From NCBI GenBank assembly GCA_963790095.1, contig CAWBNO010000007.1, positions 35,301 through 99,300 on the forward strand: DNA of 64,000 nucleotides, in the 5' to 3' direction. The DNA comes from JAAXQD01 sp963790095 (GTDB lineage Bacteria; Desulfobacterota; Desulfobacteria; Desulfobacterales; UBA11574). This document shows positions 35,176-42,714 of this stretch, piece after piece. The notes beneath the pieces were generated by a model. The model saw only the letters and a program-made list of their open reading frames with translations. It was not told where the DNA came from and made no database searches. The stretch's first letter is position 1. Every line of letters begins with the position of its first letter. The translations under genes and the position numbers were made by a program.

Positions 35176-35740
35176 TCGGATAATTACCTTTTGCAGATCT
35201 TAAATGTTCTATGGTTTTATATTCGTCCTCCCTGCCTCCCCGGGCCAGGATGATCGATCCGACAATCGCCACCAGAAGAACGATGGATATAAGTTCGAAA
35301 GCCAGGCAGTAGGTGTACAGAAATTCTTCTCCCAGGTGCGTGATGGAAAAATCCCTCATTTCCCCAAGGGCAGGAACCCAGTCTGTTTTAAGAACACAGG
35401 CCATGAGAAGCAAAAAGGCCGCGATGGCCGATGAAATGGCTAAAAATTTATTTCGCCAATCTTTAAGGGTTTTGTCCGCCACTTCTGTGGGGGTATATCC
35501 CACCATAATGCCGAAAACCAGAACGATACATATAGCGCCCACATAAATGAGGATCTGCATCAATGTCAGAAACATGCTTCCCAGATAGAAATAAATGCCG
35601 GCGGTACCGAGGAATGCCACTGCAAGGCCCAAGACCGTGTGCATGAGGATTTTCGTTCTAATTGTGAGGATGCTTCCCAATATCACCAGAAGGATGAATG
35701 CAAAAAAGAGGCCTTCGGCAATGATTTGGTAAAAAGTCAT
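35156..35740 (-). CDS. nuoJ: Complex I subunit NuoJ, 194 aa
   Basis: Five hydrophobic segments beginning GLFFAFILLVILGSILTI, then HTVLGLAVAFLGTAGIYFYL and FLTLMQILIYVGAICIVLVF, the typical NuoJ core with the pi-bulge helix, and ELISIVLLVAIVGSIILA followed by a charged tail. It couples quinone-site motion to the antiporter subunits in complex I. It overlaps nuoI by 4 bp and nuoK by 20 bp. Confidence 0.94.
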   Translation of the reverse strand: MTFYQIIAEGLFFAFILLVILGSILTIRTKILMHTVLGLAVAFLGTAGIYFYLGSMFLTLMQILIYVGAICIVLVFGIMVGYTPTEVADKTLKDWRNKFLAISSAIAAFLLLMACVLKTDWVPALGEMRDFSITHLGEEFLYTYCLAFELISIVLLVAIVGSIILARGGREDEYKTIEHLRSAKGNYPNDDAKQ

Positions 35741-36180
35741 GTTCTCCGCTCCTCCAGCCGTTTGAGAATATCGAAGTGAAACGCTTCTCTGGAAAAGGCC
35801 GCCAGGTTGTATTCCTGGGAAAACTCGAGTGCGTCTTTCGGGCAGACTTCAACACATGTTCCACACAGGCTGCACTTGGTAAAGTCCAACTCGAAAAGGG
35901 CCAGAGTCTTCTTCTTTTCGCCTTCCATTTTTTTGCCTTCGACTTTGATACAGTCGGAAGGGCAGGACTTTTCACACATTCCACAGCTTATACACAAAAA
36001 GGTGTTCTTTTCCGAGTCCAGAACAAGGTCGATATGGCCCCGGTAATTGGGGGTAATGTCGATTTCTTCCCTGGGATACTGGACGGTAACAATGGGTTGA
36101 AAAAGCGCTTTAAAGGTTACGCCCAGTCCCTCAACCAGGCTTTTTCCCCCGGTATATATTTCTGAAAAATACTGCTTCAT
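35737..36180 (-). CDS. nuoI: Complex I subunit NuoI (2x[4Fe-4S] ferredoxin), 147 aa
   Basis: Two complete cluster motifs are present: CISCGMCEKSCPSDCIKVEG and CSLCGTCVEVCPKDAL. The N-terminus has a helix that leans on the membrane arm. In ordinary complex I NuoI passes electrons from NuoG to NuoB. Since nuoEFG are absent here, NuoI is the likely entry point for electrons from a ferredoxin or another docking protein. 4-bp ATGA overlaps with both nuoH and nuoJ. Confidence 0.95.
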   Translation of the reverse strand: MKQYFSEIYTGGKSLVEGLGVTFKALFQPIVTVQYPREEIDITPNYRGHIDLVLDSEKNTFLCISCGMCEKSCPSDCIKVEGKKMEGEKKKTLALFELDFTKCSLCGTCVEVCPKDALEFSQEYNLAAFSREAFHFDILKRLEERRT

Positions 36181-37160
36181 AGTTTAACCAGCACCGCTGT
36201 TATTAAGATATTAACAAAAGAAAAGGGTACGAGATATTTCCAGGCAAAATTAAGCAGTTGATCAAATCGTACCCTGGGATAGGTCCACCGAATCATGATC
36301 ATGAGAAACAACAAAAAATAGACTTTCAGAAAAAACCAGACGACACCTAAATATGCACCGTAAGGAAGATGCGGTCCGTGCCAGCCGCCCAAGAAGAGAA
36401 CCGTCGCCACCGACGCCACGATAAACATGTTCGTATACTCTCCGATGAAAAAGAGCGAGAAGCCCATTCCGCTGTATTCGGTGTGAAATCCTGCGGTGAG
36501 TTCGCTTTCAGCTTCCGGAAGGTCGAAAGGCGCGCGGTTGGTCTCAGCCACTCCGGCAATGACGTAGATGAGGAACGCAACCGGCTGCAAAAAAACGAAC
36601 CAAATTTTTTGCTGTGCCCCGACGATCTCTTTGAGACTGAATGTATTACACATGAGGACCACTGCAAGCATTGAAAGCAGAATCGGTATTTCAAACGCAA
36701 TGGACTGGGCCACGGCACGCATGGCACCGAACATGGAATATTTGTTGTTGGAACCCCATCCGGCGACCAGAAGCGCCATGACGTTGACGGATCCCATTGA
36801 AACGATGAAAATAAGACCCAGGCTCAGGTCCCTGGCCTGGAGTTTTTCACTGAATGGAATCACGAGAAGGGGAAGGATAACCGGCGTAAATGACAAGAGC
36901 GGCGCCACCCTAAAAAGGGTACGATCCACATTGAATGGGATCAGCAACTCTTTTCCCAAAAGCTTTACGCCATCGACGACCATTTGCAAGATCCCATGAA
37001 ATCCTACTTCCATGGGGCCGGGACGTCGTTGAACATGGCCGGCAATCTTTCGTTCCAGATACCCCATCATGATGGCGTTTAGAAAAAGAAATGATATGAT
37101 GATGATGACGGCGATCAGCATCCGGATCAGTTCGGGCGGTAATATCGACATCGTTTCCAT
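36177..37160 (-). CDS. nuoH: Complex I subunit NuoH, 327 aa
   Basis: Eight hydrophobic segments. The quinone-channel signatures are GYLERKIAGHVQRRPGPMEV near the N-terminus, the loop with EIPILLSMLAVVLM, and VAETNRAPFDLPEAESELTA followed by GFHTEYSGMGFSLFFIGEY. All these acidic residues are kept. It forms the heel of the membrane arm and the quinone cavity with NuoB and NuoD. The length equals that of other bacteria. Confidence 0.96.
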   Translation of the reverse strand: METMSILPPELIRMLIAVIIIISFLFLNAIMMGYLERKIAGHVQRRPGPMEVGFHGILQMVVDGVKLLGKELLIPFNVDRTLFRVAPLLSFTPVILPLLVIPFSEKLQARDLSLGLIFIVSMGSVNVMALLVAGWGSNNKYSMFGAMRAVAQSIAFEIPILLSMLAVVLMCNTFSLKEIVGAQQKIWFVFLQPVAFLIYVIAGVAETNRAPFDLPEAESELTAGFHTEYSGMGFSLFFIGEYTNMFIVASVATVLFLGGWHGPHLPYGAYLGVVWFFLKVYFLLFLMIMIRWTYPRVRFDQLLNFAWKYLVPFSFVNILITAVLVKL

Positions 37161-37195
37161 AAGTTAATTCAGTATCTGCATTTCAATTTTATATT

Positions 37196-38308
37196 CTATC
37201 GATCCATTTCCGGTATCACGAGATCGAAGCTTCCCAGGATAGAAACAAGGTCGGGCAAAAGAATCCCGCGTCCCAGCTCCGGAAGACAGCTCAAGTTGGA
37301 ATAAGACGGAACCCGAACCTTCAACCGGTAGGGCGTGCTGGTTCCATCTCCTACAAGGTAATATGAAAGCTCCCCTCTAGCCGCTTCCACGGCGAAATTG
37401 CAGTCGCCCGGGCTCAGTTTAATATTTTTGGGCACCTTGGCTCGAACCGGTCCCTCGGGAAGCCGGTCCAGAGCCTGTTCGATAATTCTAAGGCTCTGCT
37501 CCATTTCCCGGATGCGAACCATGTAACGATCCAGACAATCCCCTTGCGCTCCAACCGGAACCTCAAAATCAAATTCGGGATAAACAGAATAAGGTTCATT
37601 CTTTCGAACATCATACCCAATCCCCGATCCCCTCAGGTTCGGACCGGTCATTCCGTATCGAAGCGCCATATCTGGTGACACAATCCCGATATTTTCCGTA
37701 CGTTTGATGAAAATAATATTTTTGGTCACCAGTTTTTCATAGATCACGAAACGTTCCCGGAGGCGCTTGATAAAGGCACGGGTAGACGCCACAAACTTAT
37801 CGTCGATGTCTCGGGAAACCCCGCCGAAACGGTAATAGCAGTAAGTCAGCCTGGAACCGGTTATATCTTCGAGAATGTCCAGAATGTGCTCACGGTCATC
37901 GAATCCATAAAGAATAGGGGTAAAGGCGCCGAGGTCGAGGAGGTAGGCGCCGAGCCAGAGTAAATGACTGGCCACCCGGTTAAGCTCCGAGGTGATGACG
38001 CGAATGTATTCCGCCCTTTTCGGCACCTCGATGCCCGTTTTCCTTTCGATGAGAGAAACATACCCGTGATTGTACGGAAGGGCGCAGACATAATCCATTC
38101 TTGCGGTATTGGGCATAAAACCCACACACGGTCTCGACTCCGCCATCTTTTCATGCATTCGATGGACAAACCCGAGCACCGGTTGGGGATCGAGAACATA
38201 TTCTCCGCTCATTTCCAGCACAATCAGAAGAACCCCGTGGGTACTGGGATGCTGGGGCCCCATATTTAGAAAAAACCGGTTTTTTTCCTGGAAATCTGAT
38301 TCAAGCAT
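37196..38308 (-). CDS. nuoD: Complex I subunit NuoD, 370 aa
   Basis: The quinone-site His is in LNMGPQHPSTHGVLLIVLEM, and further NuoD landmarks follow: GFVHRMHEKMAE, YVCALPYNHGYVSLIERKTG, LRYGMTGPNLRGSGIGYDVR and EAARGELSYYLVGDGTSTPY. The C-terminus ends in GSFDLVIPEMDR. It derives from the [NiFe]-hydrogenase large subunit but lacks the metal-ligating Cys, as usual. Separate from nuoC, not fused. It binds quinone or a comparable acceptor. Confidence 0.96.
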   Translation of the reverse strand: MLESDFQEKNRFFLNMGPQHPSTHGVLLIVLEMSGEYVLDPQPVLGFVHRMHEKMAESRPCVGFMPNTARMDYVCALPYNHGYVSLIERKTGIEVPKRAEYIRVITSELNRVASHLLWLGAYLLDLGAFTPILYGFDDREHILDILEDITGSRLTYCYYRFGGVSRDIDDKFVASTRAFIKRLRERFVIYEKLVTKNIIFIKRTENIGIVSPDMALRYGMTGPNLRGSGIGYDVRKNEPYSVYPEFDFEVPVGAQGDCLDRYMVRIREMEQSLRIIEQALDRLPEGPVRAKVPKNIKLSPGDCNFAVEAARGELSYYLVGDGTSTPYRLKVRVPSYSNLSCLPELGRGILLPDLVSILGSFDLVIPEMDR

Positions 38309-38331
38309 AATGCATTTTATTTTTCTATTGG

Positions 38332-38895
38332 TTACGAATCTATGCTGTCGGCCAACGAGGCCTTGGCGCCGGCGTCGGCATCGACGGATTCTAAAGCTTC
38401 AGGGGGCCACGAGACCGCCTCAAGGGATTTCAAATTTTTTTCTTCTTTCAGCAACGGATGAAAATCCCGATCTTCATCGGAAAGCAAAAGGGGTTTTAAA
38501 TTGGGATGGCCCTCAAAGTTTATCCCGTATAAATCCCGGGTTTCCCGCTCGTGCCAGTTCGCTCCCTGATAAATGTCGCATATGCTGGGGAGGGACATAT
38601 CCTCCGGAACCGAGACGTGGCCCTTGATTCGATACAGCCGGTCATATCTGGCGAACGTATAGACCCCATTGAGGCCGGACGTCGTCCTTTCCGCTGTTTC
38701 TTCAGACAGAACATGAAACCCCGTTACAAAGACCAGATAAAAGCCCTCATCATAAGCTTTCTGGGCAAATTTTCGAACCTGGTTCACTTCCAGGGCAACT
38801 TCCAGGTGATACCCCCGCTGGTTGTAGTCGGTTTCAGTTGTATTGAACTCGTGAAACAGGATGTCTTCTTTAAAAATTTTGGTTTCTTGGGCCAT
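38332..38895 (-). CDS. nuoC: Complex I subunit NuoC, 187 aa
   Basis: I place the start at 38895 (MAQETKIFKED): its ATG overlaps the nuoB TAA as TAATG. The longer reading frame merely runs through nuoB. The family core is VTGFHVLSEETAE, RIKGHVSVPEDMSLPSICDI and ANWHERETRDLYGINFEGHP, with LLLSDEDRDFHPLLKE. It is the 30-kDa peripheral subunit that clamps NuoD. The C-terminal tail (ALESVDADAGAKASLADSID) is a short Ala/Asp-rich extension. Confidence 0.92.
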   Translation of the reverse strand: MAQETKIFKEDILFHEFNTTETDYNQRGYHLEVALEVNQVRKFAQKAYDEGFYLVFVTGFHVLSEETAERTTSGLNGVYTFARYDRLYRIKGHVSVPEDMSLPSICDIYQGANWHERETRDLYGINFEGHPNLKPLLLSDEDRDFHPLLKEEKNLKSLEAVSWPPEALESVDADAGAKASLADSIDS

Positions 38896-39515
38896 TATTT
38901 TAGTTTTAACCCTTTCACTTTCCTTAACGGTGATCCAGGATGACGATTTTGAGGTAAAGGATGCCGGACGCCGGCAATCTTTTCCTGAAGTTTCAAAATT
39001 CCTTCCAGCAATCCTTCGGGTCTGGGCGGACATCCGGGAACATAGACATCCACCGGTATCAGCTTGTCGACCCCTTCAATGACATTATAATTTTCCTTTA
39101 CCTTGAAAGGACCGCCGGAAATGGCACAGTTCCCCAGGGCAATGACCCACTTGGGGGACGGCATTTGTTCAAAAAGGGTAAGAAGTACCGGAGCGAGTTT
39201 CTTGTTGACCGTTCCCGCAACGATCATCAGATCCGACTGCCTTGGCGAGGGTCTAAAGACTTCAGATCCGTATCTGGAGATATCGAAACGGGCCATGCCG
39301 GTTCCCATCATTTCTATTGCACAGCAGGCAATCCCGAAGGTCATGGGCCAAAGGGAATTCGCTTGACACAGCTTGAGTATCCTGTCCGAAAGCTCCATGC
39401 GCAATATGGGACCTGGGCTGTCTTCGATAACAGGCTTGCAAGATTCAGACGTTAAATGTTCTACGTAAGCTTCCAAATCGGGTTGGATCAGCGAACTTTT
39501 ATTTTCCTCTCCCAC
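38895..39515 (-). CDS. nuoB: Complex I subunit NuoB (N2 cluster), 206 aa
   Basis: A GTG start at 39515 with AAAGGAG at 7 nt. The N2 [4Fe-4S] ligands are visible: FGIACCAIEMM (adjacent Cys pair), VIALGNCAISGGPF and VYVPGCPPRPEGLLEGILKL. The first 40 residues are a non-conserved extension, and the C-terminus has about 30 extra residues beyond the core. The start overlaps nuoA by 28 bp. It donates electrons to the quinone site. Confidence 0.94.
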   Translation of the reverse strand: MGEENKSSLIQPDLEAYVEHLTSESCKPVIEDSPGPILRMELSDRILKLCQANSLWPMTFGIACCAIEMMGTGMARFDISRYGSEVFRPSPRQSDLMIVAGTVNKKLAPVLLTLFEQMPSPKWVIALGNCAISGGPFKVKENYNVIEGVDKLIPVDVYVPGCPPRPEGLLEGILKLQEKIAGVRHPLPQNRHPGSPLRKVKGLKLK

Positions 39516-39883
39516 GTAAAAACTCCTTTAACCCAGGCATAAACAATGGCAAGGATCAAAATACCTAAGAATATAAAAACCTCGACAATTCCTCGCGTAG
39601 CGGACACTTTGTCAAAGGCTGCGGCAACCGGAAACAGAAACAGGATGTCGACATCAAATGCCAGAAAGATCAGGGCGTAAAGATAATAGGCGACGCCGTA
39701 ACGATAATCCCAGGCATCCCCGTAAGTTTCCATTCCACATTCGTAGGTGTTCCGTGTCGTTTTTAAATGAGTTCTTTTGGGGCGAACAAACCAATTGATG
39801 ATAAACGGCGTAAAACCGCCGATAAAACCTACGATGAGGAAAAGAAAGATATACATGTAGTCTAAAAGTGCAGATTCCGTCAT
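39488..39883 (-). CDS. nuoA: Complex I subunit NuoA, 131 aa
   Basis: Three transmembrane segments. Signature TRNTYECGMETYGDAWDYRY is the loop carrying the conserved Cys and Glu; it is followed by LIFLAFDVDILFLFPVAAAF. ATG at 39883 (MTESALLDYMYIF) is preferred over an upstream TTG because the conserved part begins there. First gene of the nuo operon. Confidence 0.93.
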   Translation of the reverse strand: MTESALLDYMYIFLFLIVGFIGGFTPFIINWFVRPKRTHLKTTRNTYECGMETYGDAWDYRYGVAYYLYALIFLAFDVDILFLFPVAAAFDKVSATRGIVEVFIFLGILILAIVYAWVKGVFTWERKIKVR

Positions 39884-39917
39884 TTCAACTATCCCGTAAA
39901 TCCGGTCATTCCATAGC

Positions 39918-39947
39918 AAAAAAAAATGCCGACCGAAGCATTTTTTA
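39918..39947 (-). terminator. Hairpin with U-tract in the nuo leader (terminator or attenuator)
   Basis: Minus strand AAAAAATGC pairs with GCATTTTTT over TTCGGTCG, followed by further T. It lies between the putative nuo promoter and nuoA. Either it ends the upstream hgc transcript or it attenuates nuo expression. Confidence 0.55.
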
Positions 39948-39982
39948 AAGCCCTCATTAATTAAAAATTAATCAAAGGGAGT

Positions 39983-40011
39983 TTTTTATTTTTTTAAACT
40001 AAAATTGTCAA
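39983..40011 (-). promoter_or_regulatory. Probable nuo operon promoter
   Basis: Minus strand TTGACA (40011-40006), 17-nt spacer, TAAAAA (39988-39983), about 100 nt before nuoA. AT-rich surrounding. Confidence 0.5.
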
Positions 40012-40133
40012 GAGATGTTTTATTTTTTTCCAATTTGAGGTTTAGAAATATCAAGATTTTGCTAAGCTAAATAATGACTTATGCAGACCATCCGTGCGGT
40101 CGCACCCTGACCAGGTAATTTTCAAGCGCGTTT

Positions 40134-40457
40134 TTAGCAGCAGATTTTGCCCCGGTTATTTTCCGAATCGCCGGAAGGTTCCAGCACACAACAACAGGCC
40201 CCATCCCTGCCCAGGGCTGCGTTGATGACGGCTGCGGCACAGCCCACACCCGCTTGCACGGTTACGGCATCGGTGGGGCAGTTCATGGCACACGCCCCGC
40301 ATTCCATGCAAGAATCCCTGTTGTCGATCCGGGCTTTTCCCTGATTCATCCATAGAACCCCTTGGGGGCAGACGATCAAACACATGCCGCAACCCGAGCA
40401 TTTTTCCGTGTCCAGTTCCAGTGTCGCGACATTTTTCAGATATATCATTGCATTCAT
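40134..40457 (-). CDS. hgcB: HgcB, mercury-methylation ferredoxin, 107 aa
   Basis: Start MNAMIYLKNVATLELD chosen at 40457 (AAAAGG at 8-9 nt); an in-frame ATG at 40478 is the alternative. Two [4Fe-4S] motifs: CSGCGMCLIVCP (Cys 20, 23, 26, 30) and the HgcB-typical CMECGACAMNCP (50-60). Further diagnostic residues are a Cys in VQAGVGCAAAVINAAL (73), a triple Cys (88-90) and a C-terminal Cys pair (106-107). The family reduces the corrinoid of HgcA and may hand Hg(II) to it through the C-terminal Cys pair. It follows hgcA by about 106 bp on the same strand. Confidence 0.93.
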   Translation of the reverse strand: MNAMIYLKNVATLELDTEKCSGCGMCLIVCPQGVLWMNQGKARIDNRDSCMECGACAMNCPTDAVTVQAGVGCAAAVINAALGRDGACCCVLEPSGDSENNRGKICC

Positions 40458-40563
40458 TTTACAAAACCTTTTTGCCATTTGGTTAAAATGTATGACCCCA
40501 TGATGTTGTTTAAATCCGCTTCAATTAAGGATTATAAAGATTCTCATTAATTCTATGCAAGAT

Positions 40564-41610
40564 TCAGGTCATAAATCGCGGCCCCAGCCAGAGGCACAAT
40601 CCCACCACGCCAGCGGTAATTTCAAGTGGAACGGCCCACTTCATCTCTTTTTTCACACCTGAAAGGGAGGTGTATGTGGAGGCGCCGGTAAAGTTCATGG
40701 CAAGATATGCCGAAACCGCCGGCGCCAGGAAAAACCACGCCAGAATTTCAGCAAAATTGTGCGGTATGTCAAAATATCCAGCACTGAAAACTGTAACCAT
40801 CAGTGTTGTCAACAGGCCCATGATCAAACCTTTCTGGGAGAAGGCGCGACCGGGAATCCATGGAAGAAGAATCGGCGTTAGAACCGCACCGGCCACCAGT
40901 GCTCCCAGCAGATGGAACACCGCAAAAAGGCCTTTGTTCATTGCACCCTGCCAAAATCCCGAAGGTGCTCCCAAACCTCCCAGCAGAAAAAAAGCAGGCA
41001 GCATAACCAGGGACCATTTTAAAACACTCACCAGTTCGATGGGAATTAGGATGGCCCTTTCCCCAATCGGAAAGGTCTTGCGCCGCATCTCCGGCGTTGC
41101 CTTCAGGCCGGCATCCAGAAAAGACGGCAAATCAGCGGCTCGAATCGGGCCGTAAATCCCTTTGAAACCGGAGCGTTTTCTAAGGGTGTACGCCGCAACA
41201 CCAGGACCTGCCAACTGGGGAAGAATGACCTCCCGGTGGGACACCACGCGGCTCAATCCGCTGAGGTCGATGCGATGAACCAATTCATCGGTTCCGAAGG
41301 TTCCTTTTCCTGCGGCACACCAGACATTGATGCCATTGGTGTCCAGAACCAGAATCCATGCGTTCCGTCCGGGGAGGGCTTCACGCAAGCGGTCAAAACT
41401 CATTTTGTAATTGGCCGTAACCAGAACCGGCGATTGATCATCCGGCGCTCCAAGGGCATAAAGGCCGGGATCCACCGTATAATTCATACGGCCCACCCCC
41501 CAGCGCGCCTTAATGCTGCCCCATTGGTCCGCCCAGACCAACCCGGACGAAATTTTTGGCACGTCACCCGCCGGTGTCCGGACCGAGCCGATGATAAACG
41601 GCTGCTTCAT
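40564..41610 (-). CDS. hgcA: HgcA, mercury-methylating corrinoid protein, 348 aa (secure part)
   Basis: The cap-helix motif NVWCAAGK, with the Cys that ligates cobalamin cobalt, is at residues 95-102. It is embedded in the corrinoid-binding domain (WGVGRMNYTVDPGLYALGAP, VLVTANYKMSFDRLR, WILVLDTNGI, GTFGTDELVHRI, SHREVILPQLAGPGVAAY and YGPIRAADLPSFLD). Five transmembrane helices follow (from ELVSVLKWSLVML to EITAGVVGLCLWLG). HgcA transfers a methyl carbanion from cobalamin to Hg(II), making methylmercury. The ATG at 41610 has AGGAG at a rather long 12 nt. The frame extends upstream through one TGA (see 41611-41730). It forms an operon with the HMA gene and hgcB. Confidence 0.95.
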   Translation of the reverse strand: MKQPFIIGSVRTPAGDVPKISSGLVWADQWGSIKARWGVGRMNYTVDPGLYALGAPDDQSPVLVTANYKMSFDRLREALPGRNAWILVLDTNGINVWCAAGKGTFGTDELVHRIDLSGLSRVVSHREVILPQLAGPGVAAYTLRKRSGFKGIYGPIRAADLPSFLDAGLKATPEMRRKTFPIGERAILIPIELVSVLKWSLVMLPAFFLLGGLGAPSGFWQGAMNKGLFAVFHLLGALVAGAVLTPILLPWIPGRAFSQKGLIMGLLTTLMVTVFSAGYFDIPHNFAEILAWFFLAPAVSAYLAMNFTGASTYTSLSGVKKEMKWAVPLEITAGVVGLCLWLGPRFMT

Positions 41611-41730
41611 ATCGGGAAGGCTCTCCTGAACCTTTTTTTTCCCGGGTCAGCAAGTGCCGGTCAACGATTCTGTGGGTCCGTTTTCATGACAAGATTGTTT
41701 TTCCAAAAAATCGAGGGGGTTCTTATTCAT
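41611..41730 (-). other. Candidate N-terminal extension of HgcA with in-frame UGA (possible Sec)
   Basis: From ATG 41730 (GAGGA about 9 nt upstream) 27 codons read MNKNPLDFLEKQSCHENGPT, then ESLTGTC. Next comes TGA (41649-41647) and 12 codons PGKKKVQESLPD into MKQPFIIG of hgcA, in the same frame with no other stop. Decoding UGA as Sec would give a Cys-Sec pair (TGTC-U-PG) in a 388-aa HgcA. A SECIS-like hairpin lies at 41617-41634. The alternative is a 27-codon leader peptide that ends at UGA and a separate start at 41610. Confidence 0.4.
41617..41634 (-). promoter_or_regulatory. SECIS-like hairpin before the conserved part of hgcA
   Basis: Minus strand AAGGTTC (41634-41628) pairs with GAGCCTT (41623-41617), seven pairs with one U-G, around tetraloop AGGA. 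Nineteen nt separate the UGA from the loop, as in mvhD. GGG (41643-41641) and CCC (41616-41614) may close an outer helix over a six-A bulge. The same loop holds the AGGAG that could serve the downstream ATG. Confidence 0.4.
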
Positions 41731-41777
41731 TTAAAGTGTTCCTCTTCGGTGGACAGGACGCCAAATTCGGCCGGCCC

Positions 41778-41981
41778 CTATGCGGCCGGATAATTAATCT
41801 CTTTTAGGGTGTCCCGGATCTTTTCCAGAGTGGCCGGGGATTCAAATTCAACCGTTATGCTTTTATTTCCAGGATCACCTTCCACGGTTTTGACGCCTTC
41901 CAGTTCATTCAACTCATTCTTGATCGACATCACACAGTGTCCACAGGAAATATTGGGTATGGAAAAGGTTTCTTTTGCCAT
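41778..41981 (-). CDS. HMA-domain metal-binding protein (CopZ/MerP-like), 67 aa
   Basis: A single heavy-metal-associated domain: IPNISCGHCVMSIKNELNEL with the CxxC metal site (Cys 13 and 16), then GVKTVEGDPGNKSITVEFES and IRDTLKEINYP, the typical beta-alpha-beta-beta-alpha-beta order. No signal peptide, so it is cytosolic like CopZ and unlike most MerP. GGAGG precedes the ATG at 41981. It is the first gene of the unit with hgcA and hgcB, 47 bp before the candidate extended hgcA start. The metal may be Cu(I) or, by context, Hg(II). Confidence 0.9.
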   Translation of the reverse strand: MAKETFSIPNISCGHCVMSIKNELNELEGVKTVEGDPGNKSITVEFESPATLEKIRDTLKEINYPAA

Positions 41982-42011
41982 TTTATGGTTCCTCCTTTGG
42001 TTTATTCTCAG

Positions 42012-42040
42012 TAGATAATGCTACAATGTGGCTGTGTCAA
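42012..42040 (-). promoter_or_regulatory. Promoter with spacer palindrome (copy 4), hgc operon
   Basis: Minus strand TTGACA (42040-42035), CAG, then CCACATTGTAG (42031-42021), then TATCTA or TTATCT as -10. It lies about 30 nt before the HMA gene start. The 11-mer is the recurring palindrome of this window. Confidence 0.55.
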
Positions 42041-42053
42041 CCTGAAAAATTTG

Positions 42054-42220
42054 GTTCTTCTCCAATTAAGTTGGAGAAGAGGGTCCAAGGATTCAAGGGG
42101 TCAAGTATTCAAAGTTTTTTTAAAGACTTTATCAGCGCCTTTAACATTCTGCGATGTCTTTTTTGAGTGCACCCAATTCACCTTTTTTCAATTAAATCTA
42201 AATCCCCTGCCAATAATATC
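42054..42220 (-). repeat. About 170-bp dispersed repeat, copy B
   Basis: The minus strand is similar to 27885-28055. The four-helix-bundle reading frame is more decayed here (AGDLDLIEKR then a frame break). It lies just upstream of the hgc promoter. Confidence 0.65.
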
Positions 42221-42714
42221 CGTGAAGTTAAACTTTATATTTCTTCATTTGGGAATTTTAAGGTGGTGAAGAATTTTCGAAGCTTCGGCTGGAACTGATG
42301 CATAAATTTGAAAACAAGATGATCAAACTGCAGGAACCGCAGTATGAGGTAGAGAATTTCTGGGTGGGTGCGCTGCGTAACGCCGATCAAAAAGCTACCA
42401 CTATGTAGCACTTTTCTCTTGACAAAATTACTCGGAAATAATAGTTTCCAATTTAACGTCCATTATCACCTCCTATTGGACTTCCTTCTGACCCGGGGCT
42501 ATTTTTCTTTGGAATGAACCGCCCCTTTTTCATTCCACCGGTATTGAGCCCATCTCCAGGTCGGGATTTCAGTACAGAATAATTTTTTGATGGTGTTTGA
42601 CAGTCAGAAATGACTTGACATCAAATACCACAAAGTAATACTAACAATTGTCGCGCCAGGCTGTCGTTTAAGGGGGTTTTCATAATTTTTACAGCATGTC
42701 GGCGGGGATTTTAC
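42221..42714. other. Intergenic with a short orphan C-terminal frame
   Basis: A plus-strand frame ending at about 42408 reads EEFSKLRLELMHKFENKMIK and then LQEPQYEVENFWVGALRNAD. It has no good start and may be a gene remnant. Otherwise only the putative promoter of the XRE gene is seen. Confidence 0.35.
42615..42643 (+). promoter_or_regulatory. Possible promoter of the XRE-Cys gene
   Basis: TTGACA (42615-42620), 17-18 nt, ATACTA/TACTAA. The spacer holds CCACAAAGTAA, a weaker version of the recurring 11-bp palindrome. Confidence 0.35.
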
